Positions 23,495 to 32,065 are shown, counted from the first letter of the stretch. The stretch: 37,092 bases of DNA from Blastococcus sp. (GCA_025965715.1 JAOPWJ010000134.1:1-37092), one strand, 5' to 3'. Translations and numbers: made by a program. The notes: generated from the letters alone by a model not told the origin.

Positions 23495-24796
23495 TCAGAT
23501 GAGGATCAGCTCGGTCTGGCGGCCGTCGAGGTACTCGATGCCCCCCGCGGTCAGGGCGATGCCTTCTTCGAGGGCCATCCGCACACACTGGCCACCCCAC
23601 TCGGGCACCGGGCGGCGCACGGCCAGCTCCAGCGCGTAGGCGGTGTCGGCGTGCACCGGGTAGTCGCCCGCTCTCGGGACGCACCTCTGCTCGTCCCACT
23701 GGCCGATCGCCGGGCCCGCTCCGTGGCCGTGCACGCCGAGCGGATGGGAGTACACGTCGGCGTCGATGCCCGCTTCGGCCGCGGCGGCACGGGCGGCGGC
23801 GAGCACCTCGTTCCCGGTCCGGCCGATGGTCAGCGCCTCGGTCGTGAGGTCCTGCATCCGGTTGCCGGTGCGCAGCGCCGCCTGCAGACCGGCGGGCGCC
23901 CCGGCCTCCCCGGCGCGCAGTACGTAACCGTTGCGCTGGGTGTCGGTCTTGAGTCCGAGGCTGGCCAGCCCGACGTCGCAGTGCACCAGGTCGCCGGGTT
24001 GGATCACCGCGTCGTAGGGCACGGTCGGCAGCAGGGTCCCCCGTTCCGGGGCCAGCGGCACTCCGGCGCGCTGCAGGCCGACGCTCGGGTGGAACCACGG
24101 CTCGACACCGAGGTCGTGGAAGCGCTGCCGGATCCACCAGGCCACGTCGAGCGCCGTCGTCGTCCCGACCCGGATGACCGCAGGGGAGAACGCCTCGGCG
24201 ATGACCGCGTGCGCCAGCCGGTTGAGGGCGCGCAGGGCAGCGATCTCTTCCGGCAGCCGGGTCTCGAGCCAGCTGACCACCAGGTCCTCGGCCGGCACGA
24301 GCCGCTCGGCATAGGGCCCGAGCGCTGCGGTGACCTGGCCGTGCTCGGTGTGCGAGAGCCCGTCGGCCAGGGCGAACGAGGCCGAGACGTCGATGCCGAT
24401 GCGCCGCGGATCGGCCTGCTCGACGATCCTGCGGACGGCAGCCCACTGCGACTGCTCGGCGGGCAGCGCGGGCTCGTCGCCGGGAGACCAGGCCGGCAGG
24501 AACTGGCCCACCGCGTACGGGGAGACCGCCGCCGCCGTGACGCCGTCGTCGCTGCGGTGCAGTACCAGGATGGTGCGACGGCGTGCCGACAGCCATGTCG
24601 CCGGTAGCAGCGTGGCCAGCACCGGGTCCTCGTTGTACTCGCGGCCGATCACCAGCCAGAGGTCGATGTCGGCGCGGTCCATGAGCTCCGGGAGCAGGTC
24701 GAGCAGCCGCTGGGTCAGCCAGCGGTCGCGGACGTCGGCCTGCTCACGCAACGGCAACGGGACCGTCCGCGTGGGGTCCGGCGCGTCGAGCGGCAT
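23495..24796 (-). CDS. M24-family metallopeptidase (Xaa-Pro aminopeptidase-like)
   Basis: A 433-residue protein with an N-terminal creatinase-like domain (about 25-170; DIDLWLVIGREYNEDP) and a C-terminal pita-bread domain. The five metal ligands are seen: Asp274 (VHCDVG), Asp285 (KTDTQRNGYV), His358 or 356 (VHGHGAGP), Glu390 (YALEL) and Glu410/411 (MALEEGIALTAGG). These coordinate two divalent metals in aminopeptidase P and prolidase. The usual D-x-x-R-T context is D-T-Q-R-N here, a small variation. ATG at 24796 gives the normal N-terminus; an upstream ATG (24916) would add 40 Pro-rich residues and is less likely. Substrate is unknown. Confidence 0.88.
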   Translation of the reverse strand: MPLDAPDPTRTVPLPLREQADVRDRWLTQRLLDLLPELMDRADIDLWLVIGREYNEDPVLATLLPATWLSARRRTILVLHRSDDGVTAAAVSPYAVGQFLPAWSPGDEPALPAEQSQWAAVRRIVEQADPRRIGIDVSASFALADGLSHTEHGQVTAALGPYAERLVPAEDLVVSWLETRLPEEIAALRALNRLAHAVIAEAFSPAVIRVGTTTALDVAWWIRQRFHDLGVEPWFHPSVGLQRAGVPLAPERGTLLPTVPYDAVIQPGDLVHCDVGLASLGLKTDTQRNGYVLRAGEAGAPAGLQAALRTGNRMQDLTTEALTIGRTGNEVLAAARAAAAEAGIDADVYSHPLGVHGHGAGPAIGQWDEQRCVPRAGDYPVHADTAYALELAVRRPVPEWGGQCVRMALEEGIALTAGGIEYLDGRQTELILI

Positions 24797-25019
24797 GCCG
24801 ACAAGACAAGCAGAGAACCGGTCGGGCCACCGGTCGAAGCAGGCGGCGGGAGGTCCTCCCGCGGGCGACGTCGCCGGCCGGGGGCTCGGGACCACCTCGG
24901 GGGTGCGGCTCAGCACCGCGGCCGAGTCGCCATTACCCGGCGGTGATCAGAGGACGGCGGGGTGTCATTCCGCGCGGCACGACCCCTGTGGCCGCGTCCC
25001 GGGCTGCCAGGCTGACGCG

Positions 25020-25493
25020 ATGTCTCACCTCGACCCCGCCCTGGTCGACGTCCGCACCGTTGCCGCCCACCCCCTGGTGAGCAACGGCAGCACCGGCTCG
25101 CTGCGCATGGTGGCGCCGGGAGCTGCCACTGCCGGTCGCTTCGGTCTGGTCGAGTACCGCGTCGCGCCACACAGCCCGGGGGCCGAACCGCACTATCACC
25201 GGACCTTCTCCGAGAGCTTCTACGTGCTGTCCGGGCAGCTGACCGTCTACGGGGCGGGGGAGTGGCAGCCCCTCGGCCCGGGCGACTTCGTCCTGGTGAA
25301 CGAGGGAGGGGCGCACGGCTTCCGGAACGACGGCGACGAGGAGGCCGCCTTCCTCATCCTCTTCGCGCCCGGGATCGCGCGCGAGCTCTTCTTCGCAGAG
25401 CTGGCCGAGTTGCGCCGCAGCGGCCGAACGCTCAGCCCGGAGGAGATGACCGCCTTCTACGCCCGGCACGACCAGGCTATGGTCGACCCCTGA
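25020..25493 (+). CDS. Cupin-domain protein
   Basis: A 157-residue single cupin. Motif 1 is PHYHRTFSESFYVLSGQLTVY, where the His pair and Glu match the metal ligands; motif 2 is PGDFVLVNEGGAHGFRND with the last His ligand. A C-terminal helical tail (ELFFAELAELRRSGRTLSPEEM) is usual in this actinobacterial group. ATG at 25020 was taken because the domain starts at once and the upstream open frame is antisense of the peptidase gene. Only about 220 bp separate it from the divergent peptidase. Substrate is unknown; a regulator or small-molecule dioxygenase role is possible. Confidence 0.85.
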   Translation: MSHLDPALVDVRTVAAHPLVSNGSTGSLRMVAPGAATAGRFGLVEYRVAPHSPGAEPHYHRTFSESFYVLSGQLTVYGAGEWQPLGPGDFVLVNEGGAHGFRNDGDEEAAFLILFAPGIARELFFAELAELRRSGRTLSPEEMTAFYARHDQAMVDP

Positions 25494-25549
25494 GCGGCAG
25501 TGGAAGGGTGGTTCCCGTTCGCCCCACCAGCCGCTACGAGGAGGCCCCC

Positions 25550-25732
25550 TTGGCCGGAGGACCGTGGTTCTTCTGTCTCAGGCACCACACCGTCGAGGAC
25601 CGCGACGGGTGCGCCGAGCGGCACCGCCTGGGCCCGTACGAGACCCGCGAGGAGGCCGAGCACGCGCTGCAGTCGGTCGCTCAGCGGGAGGAGGCGCTCA
25701 CTGCCGAGGACCGCGCCTGGAAGGACGACTGA
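25550..25732 (+). CDS. 60-aa SPOR-like small protein (TTG start)
   Basis: A 60-residue protein: GGPWFFCLRHHTVEDRDGC, then RLGPYETREEAEHALQSVAQREEAL and an acidic end. The W-F-C-L-R-H-H start and GPY-T-x-EEA-x-AL helix resemble the short SPOR-like proteins common in actinobacteria. TTG at 25550 was chosen because GAGGAGG lies 6 bases before it; the frame is open upstream (a GTG at 25509) but that part is unlike the family. It follows the cupin by 56 bp and may share its transcript. Confidence 0.7.
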   Translation: MAGGPWFFCLRHHTVEDRDGCAERHRLGPYETREEAEHALQSVAQREEALTAEDRAWKDD

Positions 25733-25957
25733 CCTCTCTCCGCGCCTTTCTGTTGAGCAGACGCCTACGGGCATGATCGGGTGCGTGACGGACGGGCGCG
25801 CGGTGGAGGACCTCGTCGTCGGGGGGCGGGGCGGCACGGGTCCACAGGGCGGGTGCACGCCGGTGTCCGGATCACCGACGTCGGAAACGACCCCCTGCTC
25901 CGCGGCCCCCGCGCGCCGGGGCCGGGGAGTAGGCACGGGCCGGCAAGAGCGCACGCG

Positions 25958-26713
25958 GTGATCCCGACCGACGACTGCGGCGCCGTGTACGACGGGCCGT
26001 CCCCGCGGCGCGTCGTCAGCCTGGTGCCGTCTCTCACCGAGGCGATCGCGGCGACCGACATCAGCCTGCTGGCCGGCGCCACCGACTGGTGCACGCACCC
26101 CGCGGGGCTTGCCGTTCCGCGGGTCGGCGGCACCAAGTGGCCCGACCTGCAGCGCGTGCTGGCCGTGCGGCCCGACCTCGTGGTCGCCAACGCCGAGGAG
26201 AACCGGGACGAGGACGTCGAGGCTCTGCGGGCAGCGGGCATCCCCGTGTGGATGACAGCTCCCGCCACCGTGGACCAGGCGCTGGACTCGCTGGGGCGCC
26301 TGTGTGCCGTGTTGGGCCACCCGGCGCCGGGGTGGCTGCGCAAGGCCCGTGCCGGGTGGGCCACGCCTGCGCAGGTGTCGCCGGTGCGGGCCGTCGTCCC
26401 CGTCTGGCGTCGTCCGTGGATGGTCCTAGGACGCGACACGTTCGCCGGCGATGTGCTGCGCCGGCTCGGCGTGGTCAACGTCTTCGCCGGCTCGGCCGAT
26501 CGCTATCCGCGCCTGCGCACGGACGAACCGGCCACCGTCGAGGCCGACCTCGTCGTCTTCCCCGACGAGCCGTACGCCTTCACCCGGGACGACGGACCCG
26601 AAGCCTGGCCGCAGGCGCGACCGGCGTTCGTCAGCGGCCGGCACCTCACGTGGTACGGCCCGTCGCTCACCGAGGCGCCCGCCCTGCTGACCGCGCAGCT
26701 CCTGCGCCGCTGA
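25958..26713 (+). CDS. Helical-backbone metal receptor (BtuF/periplasmic-binding-fold), apparently cytoplasmic
   Basis: A 251-residue protein. The fold is that of the B12/iron-receptor class: RRVVSLVPSLTEAIAA, AGATDWCTHPAGL, RVGGTKWPDLQRVLAVRPDLVVANAEENR, then the backbone helix (VDQALDSLGRLCAVLG) and a second lobe (LGRDTFAGDVLRRLGVVNVFA, DLVVFPDEPYAF). NAEENR and TDWCTHP mark a subgroup lacking a signal peptide or lipobox; none is visible here. The start is uncertain: GTG at 25958 begins right at the domain; the frame stays open to a GTG at 25781 with unlike sequence. No ABC permease is nearby. Substrate unknown. Confidence 0.8.
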   Translation: MIPTDDCGAVYDGPSPRRVVSLVPSLTEAIAATDISLLAGATDWCTHPAGLAVPRVGGTKWPDLQRVLAVRPDLVVANAEENRDEDVEALRAAGIPVWMTAPATVDQALDSLGRLCAVLGHPAPGWLRKARAGWATPAQVSPVRAVVPVWRRPWMVLGRDTFAGDVLRRLGVVNVFAGSADRYPRLRTDEPATVEADLVVFPDEPYAFTRDDGPEAWPQARPAFVSGRHLTWYGPSLTEAPALLTAQLLRR

Positions 26714-26725
26714 GCCGCAGCCCCG

Positions 26726-27160
26726 TCAGCCGGCCGGAAGGAGGTCCCGGCCGAGCTGGTGCAGCAGCCCGACGAAGTCGTCGTTGCGCCACCACTCGGC
26801 GACCTTGCCGTCGACGAGGCGGTAGACGTCGGTGCCGCCCCACCGGACGGCCCGTCCCGTCGGCGCGATGCCGGCCAGGTCGCCGGAGTGCGTTCCGGTC
26901 GCGGTCCACCGGGCCGTGACCAGATCGCCTTCGGCAACCGTCGCCTCGACGGCGATGTTGAGGTCGGGGAAGGTCGACCGGAGTCCCTCGAACGCCCGGC
27001 GCAGGCCGTCGAGACCCTCCGTGTCGGGGGCGGTTCCCGGAGTTCCTGGATGAACCCGTAGGTCGGGGCTCACGAAGAGACCCAGCAGGTCGGCGCGGTG
27101 GGTGTTCACGCATTCCCCGACCAGGCGGCGGACGACGTCCTTGTTCTCCTCGATGCCCAT
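26726..27160 (-). CDS. SnoaL-like/ester cyclase-type NTF2-fold protein
   Basis: A 144-residue NTF2-fold protein: ENKDVVRRLVGECVNTHRADLLGLFVSPDLRVH, a central FEGLRSTFPDLNIAVEATVAEGDLVTARWTATGTH, and the end TDVYRLVDGKVAEWWRNDDFVGLLHQLG. This order is that of SnoaL-type polyketide cyclases and many unassigned relatives. Function cannot be set; no polyketide genes are nearby. ATG at 27160. It is convergent with the receptor gene, 12 bp apart, and follows panB by 117 bp in the same direction. Confidence 0.82.
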   Translation of the reverse strand: MGIEENKDVVRRLVGECVNTHRADLLGLFVSPDLRVHPGTPGTAPDTEGLDGLRRAFEGLRSTFPDLNIAVEATVAEGDLVTARWTATGTHSGDLAGIAPTGRAVRWGGTDVYRLVDGKVAEWWRNDDFVGLLHQLGRDLLPAG

Positions 27161-27277
27161 GGATCAGCGTCGCACCGGCTGCCGCTGAGGGGAACGGGCG
27201 ACGGCGCGCCACGGTCCGCCGTCGCGAGTCAGGCCGGCGCGTCCGTCGGCTCGCTCGTAGGAAACGTCGGGGGTGCT

Positions 27278-28108
27278 CTACTCGAACGAGTGCTCCGGCC
27301 CCGGGAAGACCCCGCCGCGGACCTCGTCGGCGTACTCGCGGGCGGCCCGAAGCAGCTCGGCCCGCAGATCGGCGTACTTCTTGACGAACCGCGGCACGCG
27401 ACCGCCGGTGTAGCCGGCCATGTCCGGCCAGACGAGCACCTGGGCGTCGCAGTCGACGCCGGCACCGATGCCGATCGTCGGAATGGTCAGCTCCTTGGTC
27501 ACCTGGCCGGCGATCTCCGCGGGGACCATCTCGAGGACGACGGCGAACGCGCCGGCCTCCTGCACGGCGTGCGCGTCCTCGAGCAGCTTCTCGGCTCCGG
27601 CGCCGCGACCCTGGACCCGGAAGCCGCCCAGGGCGTGCTCGCTCTGCGGGGTGAACCCGATGTGGGCCATGACCGGGATGCCGGCGTCGACGATCTTCCT
27701 GATCTGTGGCGCGACCCGCACCCCGCCCTCGAGCTTGACCGCCTGCGCGCCGCCCTCCTTCATCAGCCGGAAGGCGGTGGCCAGCGCCTGGTCGGGGCCC
27801 GCCTCGTAGCTGCCGAACGGCATGTCGCCGACGACGAGCGTGCGCTTGGTGGAGCGCGTGACGGCCTTCGTCATCAGCAGGATGTCCTCGACGGTGACCG
27901 GGACGGTGCTGGAATAGCCGAGGACGACGTTGCCCGAGGAGTCGCCGACCAGGAGTACGGGGATGCCCGCCTCCTCGAACACCGAGGCGCTGACGGTGTC
28001 GTAGGCGGTGAGCATCGCCCACTTCTCGCCCCGCTCCTTGGCCTGCTGCAGGTGGTGCACGCGCACGCGGGTCGTCGACTGCCCGCCGTAGACCACTGAC
28101 TCGCTCAC
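27278..28108 (-). CDS. panB: 3-methyl-2-oxobutanoate hydroxymethyltransferase
   Basis: A 276-residue PanB, first step of pantothenate synthesis (ketoisovalerate + methylene-THF to ketopantoate). Motifs: [23 protein letters not shown] (metal-binding Asp), [11 protein letters not shown] (second Asp), AVKLEGG (substrate Lys region), [23 protein letters not shown] (catalytic Glu region), and [19 protein letters not shown]. Length is usual. The start is GTG at 28108, overlapping the nadE stop (GTGA), so the two cofactor genes are translationally coupled. panC and panD are not in the window. Confidence 0.95.
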   Translation of the reverse strand: MSESVVYGGQSTTRVRVHHLQQAKERGEKWAMLTAYDTVSASVFEEAGIPVLLVGDSSGNVVLGYSSTVPVTVEDILLMTKAVTRSTKRTLVVGDMPFGSYEAGPDQALATAFRLMKEGGAQAVKLEGGVRVAPQIRKIVDAGIPVMAHIGFTPQSEHALGGFRVQGRGAGAEKLLEDAHAVQEAGAFAVVLEMVPAEIAGQVTKELTIPTIGIGAGVDCDAQVLVWPDMAGYTGGRVPRFVKKYADLRAELLRAAREYADEVRGGVFPGPEHSFE

Positions 28109-29937
28109 TGAGCCGCTCCTTCGCGGACGCTGGGCAGGCTCTCCCGCCAGCGATTGCTGATCGGCAGGCGCCGATCCCGGCCGAACGCCTTCAAGCTGAT
28201 CTTCGTTCCCGGTGCCGACTGGCGGCGCTTGAACTCCGCGGCGTCCACCAGACGGAGGACCCGGGCCACCACGTCGGCGTCGTGGCCGCGCTCGAGAAGT
28301 TCGGCCATCCCGAGGTCGCGGTCGACGTAGTCGGCGATGACCGCGTCGAGCTCCTCGTAGGAGGGGAGCGAATCGCTGTCCTGCTGACCGGGCGCGAGCT
28401 CCGCGGACGGCGGCTTGTCGATCGAGTTCTCCGGGATGGGCTCGGTCTCGCCGCGGCTCCGGGCGTACTCGTTGCGCCAGCGGGCGAGGTTCCAGACCAG
28501 CGTCTTGGGCACGTCCTTGATCGGTGCGAAGCCGCCGGCCGCGTCGCCGTAGAGGGTGGAGTAGCCGACCGCCACCTCGCTCTTGTTGCTCGTGGCCAGG
28601 AGCAGGTGCCCGTGCTGGTTGGACAACCCCATGAGCAGCGTGCCGCGCACCCGGGCCTGCAGGTTCTCCGCTGCGACGCCGGTCAGCTCCACCGACCCGT
28701 GGTACGCGTCGACCATCGGCGCGATCGGGACCACGGAGTAGTGCATCCCCAGCCGGTTCGCGGAGTCCTGGGCGTCGGAGAGCGAGTGCTCGCTGGACCA
28801 CTTCGACGGCAGCCCGACGCCGTGTACCCGGTCTGCACCCAGGGCATCGACCGCCAGCGCAGCGACCAACGCGGAATCGATGCCGCCGGACATCCCCAGC
28901 ACGACCGACTTCATCCCGTTCTTGTCGATGAAGTCGCGCAGCCCCATGACCAGGGCGCGCCAGACTTCCTCGCAGTCGGTCAGCGGCTCGGCGATCGAGT
29001 TCGGCCGCGCCTCGAACGGCGCCACCGGCTCGTCGGAGAGCACGTGGCGGGTGACGGTCATCGGCCCGATGCGGCCCTCCGTCCGCCCGGGGTTGACGGC
29101 CGGGTCGACGGTGAGGTCGACGGTGAGCAGGTGCTCCACGAACTGTGGCGCGCGGGCCACGAGCCCACCGTCGGCGCCGACCACCAGCGAGTCGCCGTCG
29201 AAGACCAGTTCGTCCTGCCCGCCTACTTGGTTGCAGTACGCGATGGGCGCCCGGGCCTCGGCGGCGCGGCGGCGGACGAGCGGCAGCCGCAGGTCGTCCT
29301 TCGCCCGCTCGTAGGGCGAGGCGTTGGGGGAGACGACGAGGTCGACGCCGGCCTGGCCCGCGACGCCGCACGGGCCGCCCTCGACCCAGAGGTCCTCGCA
29401 GATGGTCAGGGCGACGTCGACCCCGTGCAGGCGGACGATCGAGAGCTCGTTGCCGGGCACGAAGTAGCGCGCCTCGTCGAAGACGCCGTAGTTCGGCAGG
29501 TGCCGCTTGTAGTAGCGGGTCACCACCTGGCCGGCATACAGCAGTGCGGCCGCGTTGCGCGGCGCCCCCCGACGGGGGTTGGCGTCGCCCGGCCGGTCGT
29601 CGTCGATGTCCGGGTGATCGATCGGCGCCGGACCGCTGCCCTCCGTGTGCGCGAGGTAGCCGACCACGACGGCCACGTTGCCGAGCCCGTCGCCCGCCAG
29701 CGCCGTGGCGAGGTCGACGAGGGCACGCTCGCTGGCCCGCGCGAAGGACTCGCGCAGGACCAGGTCCTCGGCCGGGTAGCCGGTCAACGTCATCTCCGGG
29801 AAGACGACGAGATGGGCCCCGGCGGCCGATGCCTTCGCCGTCCAGGTGCGCACCAGTTCCGCGTTTCCCGCGAGGTCACCGACGCGGGTGTCGACCTGGG
29901 CCAAGCCCACCCGCAGCTGCCGCTGCTGATCGTTCAC
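28105..29937 (-). CDS. nadE: Glutamine-dependent NAD+ synthetase
   Basis: A 610-residue two-domain enzyme. The N-terminal nitrilase-fold glutaminase has Glu48 ([11 protein letters not shown]), Lys144 ([14 protein letters not shown]) and Cys180 (TICEDLW). The C-terminal synthetase has the ATP loop [15 protein letters not shown], with [31 protein letters not shown] and [12 protein letters not shown] at the end. It makes NAD+ from deamido-NAD+, glutamine and ATP, the last step of NAD synthesis. An acidic/Arg loop (about 99-127) is inserted between two strands of the glutaminase domain. panB follows with a 4-base overlap. Confidence 0.96.
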   Translation of the reverse strand: MNDQQRQLRVGLAQVDTRVGDLAGNAELVRTWTAKASAAGAHLVVFPEMTLTGYPAEDLVLRESFARASERALVDLATALAGDGLGNVAVVVGYLAHTEGSGPAPIDHPDIDDDRPGDANPRRGAPRNAAALLYAGQVVTRYYKRHLPNYGVFDEARYFVPGNELSIVRLHGVDVALTICEDLWVEGGPCGVAGQAGVDLVVSPNASPYERAKDDLRLPLVRRRAAEARAPIAYCNQVGGQDELVFDGDSLVVGADGGLVARAPQFVEHLLTVDLTVDPAVNPGRTEGRIGPMTVTRHVLSDEPVAPFEARPNSIAEPLTDCEEVWRALVMGLRDFIDKNGMKSVVLGMSGGIDSALVAALAVDALGADRVHGVGLPSKWSSEHSLSDAQDSANRLGMHYSVVPIAPMVDAYHGSVELTGVAAENLQARVRGTLLMGLSNQHGHLLLATSNKSEVAVGYSTLYGDAAGGFAPIKDVPKTLVWNLARWRNEYARSRGETEPIPENSIDKPPSAELAPGQQDSDSLPSYEELDAVIADYVDRDLGMAELLERGHDADVVARVLRLVDAAEFKRRQSAPGTKISLKAFGRDRRLPISNRWRESLPSVREGAAQ

Positions 29938-30247
29938 GGGTGCATCCTCGTCCGCCGGACGGTGCCCCGGCCAGGTGGGTGGGCATCCGCGCGCGACCAG
30001 GGACGACGGGCAGCGGCGGGCCCACCGTGACTGGGTGCCCGAGTGCCGGCCATCGAGGTGCTCGACGGCGGGAGCCCTTGCTGGCCCCGGCAGCTCCCGG
30101 GTCCCCGCGGCGACCTGGCCGCGGGCGGGGCAGGCGCCGCCGACCTCGCCCGCGCGGGCTTCTGCGACGCCTCCGAGTGCCGTCCGCTCTCGCTCGGACG
30201 AGCGGACACGGAGTTTCGAGAGCGAGAGTTAGTTCTAGACTCCCGTC
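29938..30247. other. Divergent intergenic region with candidate leaderless promoter
   Basis: No gene is supported in these 310 bases. Near the right end TAGACT (30236-30241) resembles a -10 box whose expected start point falls on or next to the ATG at 30248, implying a leaderless transcript for the regulator. Upstream lie CGCTCG-GA-CGAGCG (30191-30204) and GTCCGCT/AGCGGAC (30182-30188, 30201-30207), and GAGT...ACTC flanks the -10 region. The -35 is weak. Confidence 0.45.
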
Positions 30248-30940
30248 ATGGACGAGACCCGGACGGCGCAGGTCGCAGCGGTGGCCGCCCTCGCGGAGCC
30301 GACCCGCCGCCGCCTGTACGACCATGTCGTCCGGCAGGCCGCGCCGGTGAGCCGCGACGAGGCGGCGGTCGCCGTGGGCGTTCCTCGCGCCACTGTCGCC
30401 TTCCACCTGGACCGGCTGGTCGACGACGGCCTGCTGGACGTCGTCTTCGAGCGGCGAACCGGCCGCACCGGACCCGGCGCCGGTCGCCCGTCGAAGCTCT
30501 ACCGGCGGGCGGAGTGCTCGGTGTCGGTCTCCCTTCCGGAGCGCCGGTACGACCTGGCGGGTGAGCTCCTCGCCGCATCCCTGGCCGAGGCCGAGCGCAC
30601 CGGCGAGCGGCCCGGTGCCGTGCTCGATCGGCGCGCGTTCGCTCGCGGTCGGGAGCTGGCCGGCGAGGTGGCGAGCGCGGATCCGGACGCGGCGCTGCGC
30701 GTGCTCGAGGGCCACGGCTTCGAGCCGCGGCGGGAGGGGGAGGGGATCGTGCTGGCGAACTGTCCGTTCCACGTCCTTGCCCGAGACCACACGGAGCTGG
30801 TCTGCGGAATGAACGTCCGGCTGCTCGAGGGGCTGCTCGACGGGTTGCCCGGGGCAGGGTTCGAGGCCCGCCTGCGTCCGACGCCAGGCATGTGCTGCGT
30901 TCGGCTCGAGCGCTTGCATCCCGGGCCCGGAGGCGGTTGA
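30248..30940 (+). CDS. SufR-like winged-helix regulator with C-terminal cysteines
   Basis: A 230-residue regulator. An ArsR/SufR-type winged helix spans about 8-82 (LAEPTRRRLYDHVV, VSRDEAAVAVGVPRATVAFHLDRLVDDGLL, wing with RTGPGAGRPSKLYRR). The C-terminal domain carries cysteines at 172 and 186 (NCPFHVLARDHTELVCGMN) and a Cys pair at 216-217 (PGMCCV), plus one at 90. Known SufR proteins use a similar N-C-P-x-H...C region to hold an iron-sulfur cluster; the spacing here (C-x13-C-x29-CC) differs from the classic four-Cys SufR pattern, so cluster binding is inference. No ribosome binding site precedes the ATG, fitting leaderless translation. The downstream promoter begins inside its stop codon. 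Confidence 0.85.
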   Translation: MDETRTAQVAAVAALAEPTRRRLYDHVVRQAAPVSRDEAAVAVGVPRATVAFHLDRLVDDGLLDVVFERRTGRTGPGAGRPSKLYRRAECSVSVSLPERRYDLAGELLAASLAEAERTGERPGAVLDRRAFARGRELAGEVASADPDAALRVLEGHGFEPRREGEGIVLANCPFHVLARDHTELVCGMNVRLLEGLLDGLPGAGFEARLRPTPGMCCVRLERLHPGPGGG

Positions 30941-30965
30941 CAGGAGCGGCCGGCGGGTCTCTACT
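30937..30965 (+). promoter_or_regulatory. Promoter for the doxX-folE-reductase operon
   Basis: A perfect -35 TTGACA (30937-30942, overlapping the regulator stop) and a -10 TCTACT (30960-30965) with a 17-base spacer. The predicted start lies in the adjoining inverted repeat. It is one of the clearest sigma-70-type promoters in the window. Confidence 0.75.
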
Positions 30966-30966
30966 C

Positions 30967-30986
30967 CTAACCATCATTGGTTTTAG
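30967..30986. promoter_or_regulatory. Operator-like inverted repeat AACCA-TCAT-TGGTT
   Basis: The repeat, with CTA/TAG flanks, lies directly after the -10 box and covers the predicted transcription start, where a bound repressor would block the polymerase. AAGGAG (30987-30992) and the ATG at 30999 follow. The regulator encoded just upstream is the natural candidate to bind; the pentamer CTAAC also occurs (other strand) in that gene's own -10 region. Confidence 0.65.
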
Positions 30987-30998
30987 AAGGAGCCCGCC

Positions 30999-31439
30999 AT
31001 GACCCTCCACCTGAACCGCTCCCGGATTCCCGCCGCCATCGGTGCCGACCCCGCTCTCCAGGCCTTCCTGCTGCTGCGCACGGCCTTCACCGTGGCGCCG
31101 ATCGTCTTCGGCCTCGACAAGTTCACGAACCTGCTCACCGACTGGCCGGGCTACCTGGCGCCCTGGATCGACGGCATCGTGCCGGGCAGCGCGCAGCAGG
31201 CGATGTACGGCGTGGGGGTCGTCGAGATCGTCGCGGGTGCCGCCGTCGCCGTCGTGCCCCGGTTCGGCGGCTGGCTGGTCGCCGCCTGGCTCGGCGGGAT
31301 CATCCTGAACCTGCTGACGGTCCCCGGTTTCTACGACGTGGCCCTGCGCGACGTCGGGCTCCTGGTCGCGGCCGTGGCACTGGCCCGGCTCGCCTCGGTC
31401 TACGCCCCCGGCCGCCCCTCGACCCGCTTCCGGGCATGA
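30999..31439 (+). CDS. DoxX-family membrane protein
   Basis: A 146-residue protein with four membrane segments: ALQAFLLLRTAFTVAPIVFGLDKFTNLL, MYGVGVVEIVAGAAVAVV, WLVAAWLGGIILNLLTV and DVGLLVAAVALARLA. The R-x-x-x-x-x-x-P-I-x-F-G-x-x-K start and the VGVVEIVAG motif are DoxX-like. In mycobacteria a DoxX protein works with superoxide dismutase and a sulfurtransferase in oxidant defence; that role is not proven for this branch. It starts after AAGGAG, under the promoter at 30937-30965, and overlaps folE by 4 bases (ATGA). Confidence 0.85.
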   Translation: MTLHLNRSRIPAAIGADPALQAFLLLRTAFTVAPIVFGLDKFTNLLTDWPGYLAPWIDGIVPGSAQQAMYGVGVVEIVAGAAVAVVPRFGGWLVAAWLGGIILNLLTVPGFYDVALRDVGLLVAAVALARLASVYAPGRPSTRFRA

Positions 31440-32065
31440 GCACGCCGCAGTGGACCGGTGCGGCGGACGGCCGCGCCATTGCGCTCCGGGTGGTGCGCGA
31501 GCGCGGCGCCATCGACGCTCCGGCCGCCGAGCGTGCGGTCGCCGACCTCCTCCGCGCGCTCGGCAAGGACCCGGCCGAGCCCCACCTGGCCGACACGCCA
31601 CGCCGGGTGGCCGACGCCTACGCCGAGCTGCTGACGGGGCGCCAGTTCGACCTGACCACCTTTCCCAACGACGAGGGCTACAACGAACTCGTCCTCGCCA
31701 CCGGCCTCCCGGTCCAGTCGCTGTGCGAGCACCACCTGCTGCCCTTCTCCGGGGTCGCGCACATCGGCTACCTGCCCGACGACCGCATCCTCGGGCTGTC
31801 GAAGCTCGCTCGCGTGCTCGAGCTGTTCGCGCGGGACCTGCAGGTGCAGGAACGGCTCACCCAGCAGGTCGCCGACTGGTTGCAGGAACACCTCGCACCC
31901 CGAGGTGTGGGCGTGGTGATCGAGGCCGAGCACCTGTGCATGTCCCTGCGCGGTGTCCGGGCCCCCGGCGCCCGGACCATCACCTCCGCCCTGCACGGCC
32001 TGCTCCGCGACGACGGCCGTTCGCGGCAGGAGTTCTTCGCGCTGGCCGGTACCGGCTCCCGCTGA
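31436..32065 (+). CDS. folE: GTP cyclohydrolase I (FolE-type), in a redox operon
   Basis: A 209-residue GTP cyclohydrolase I, making dihydroneopterin triphosphate from GTP. The zinc ligands are Cys97 and His100 (LCEHHLLPFSG) and Cys168 (EHLCMSLRG). HIGYLPDDRILGLSKLARVLELFARDLQVQERLTQQ and DTPRRVADAY are family signatures. No other folate gene (folP, folB, folK) is near, unlike the usual ftsH-folE-folP cluster, so this is probably a second copy. It overlaps doxX by 4 bases and precedes the flavoprotein by 20 bp. Its pterin product might serve a role other than folate; inference. Confidence 0.93.
   Translation: MSTPQWTGAADGRAIALRVVRERGAIDAPAAERAVADLLRALGKDPAEPHLADTPRRVADAYAELLTGRQFDLTTFPNDEGYNELVLATGLPVQSLCEHHLLPFSGVAHIGYLPDDRILGLSKLARVLELFARDLQVQERLTQQVADWLQEHLAPRGVGVVIEAEHLCMSLRGVRAPGARTITSALHGLLRDDGRSRQEFFALAGTGSR

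Noticed and set aside
25785-25961. Short open frame between the SPOR-like gene and the receptor gene
   Set aside because: Gly/Thr/Pro-rich, no family, no ribosome binding site.
28282-30030. 582-residue plus-strand frame opposite nadE
   Set aside because: nadE has all catalytic residues in its own frame; the opposite frame is Arg/Val/Asp-rich shadow.
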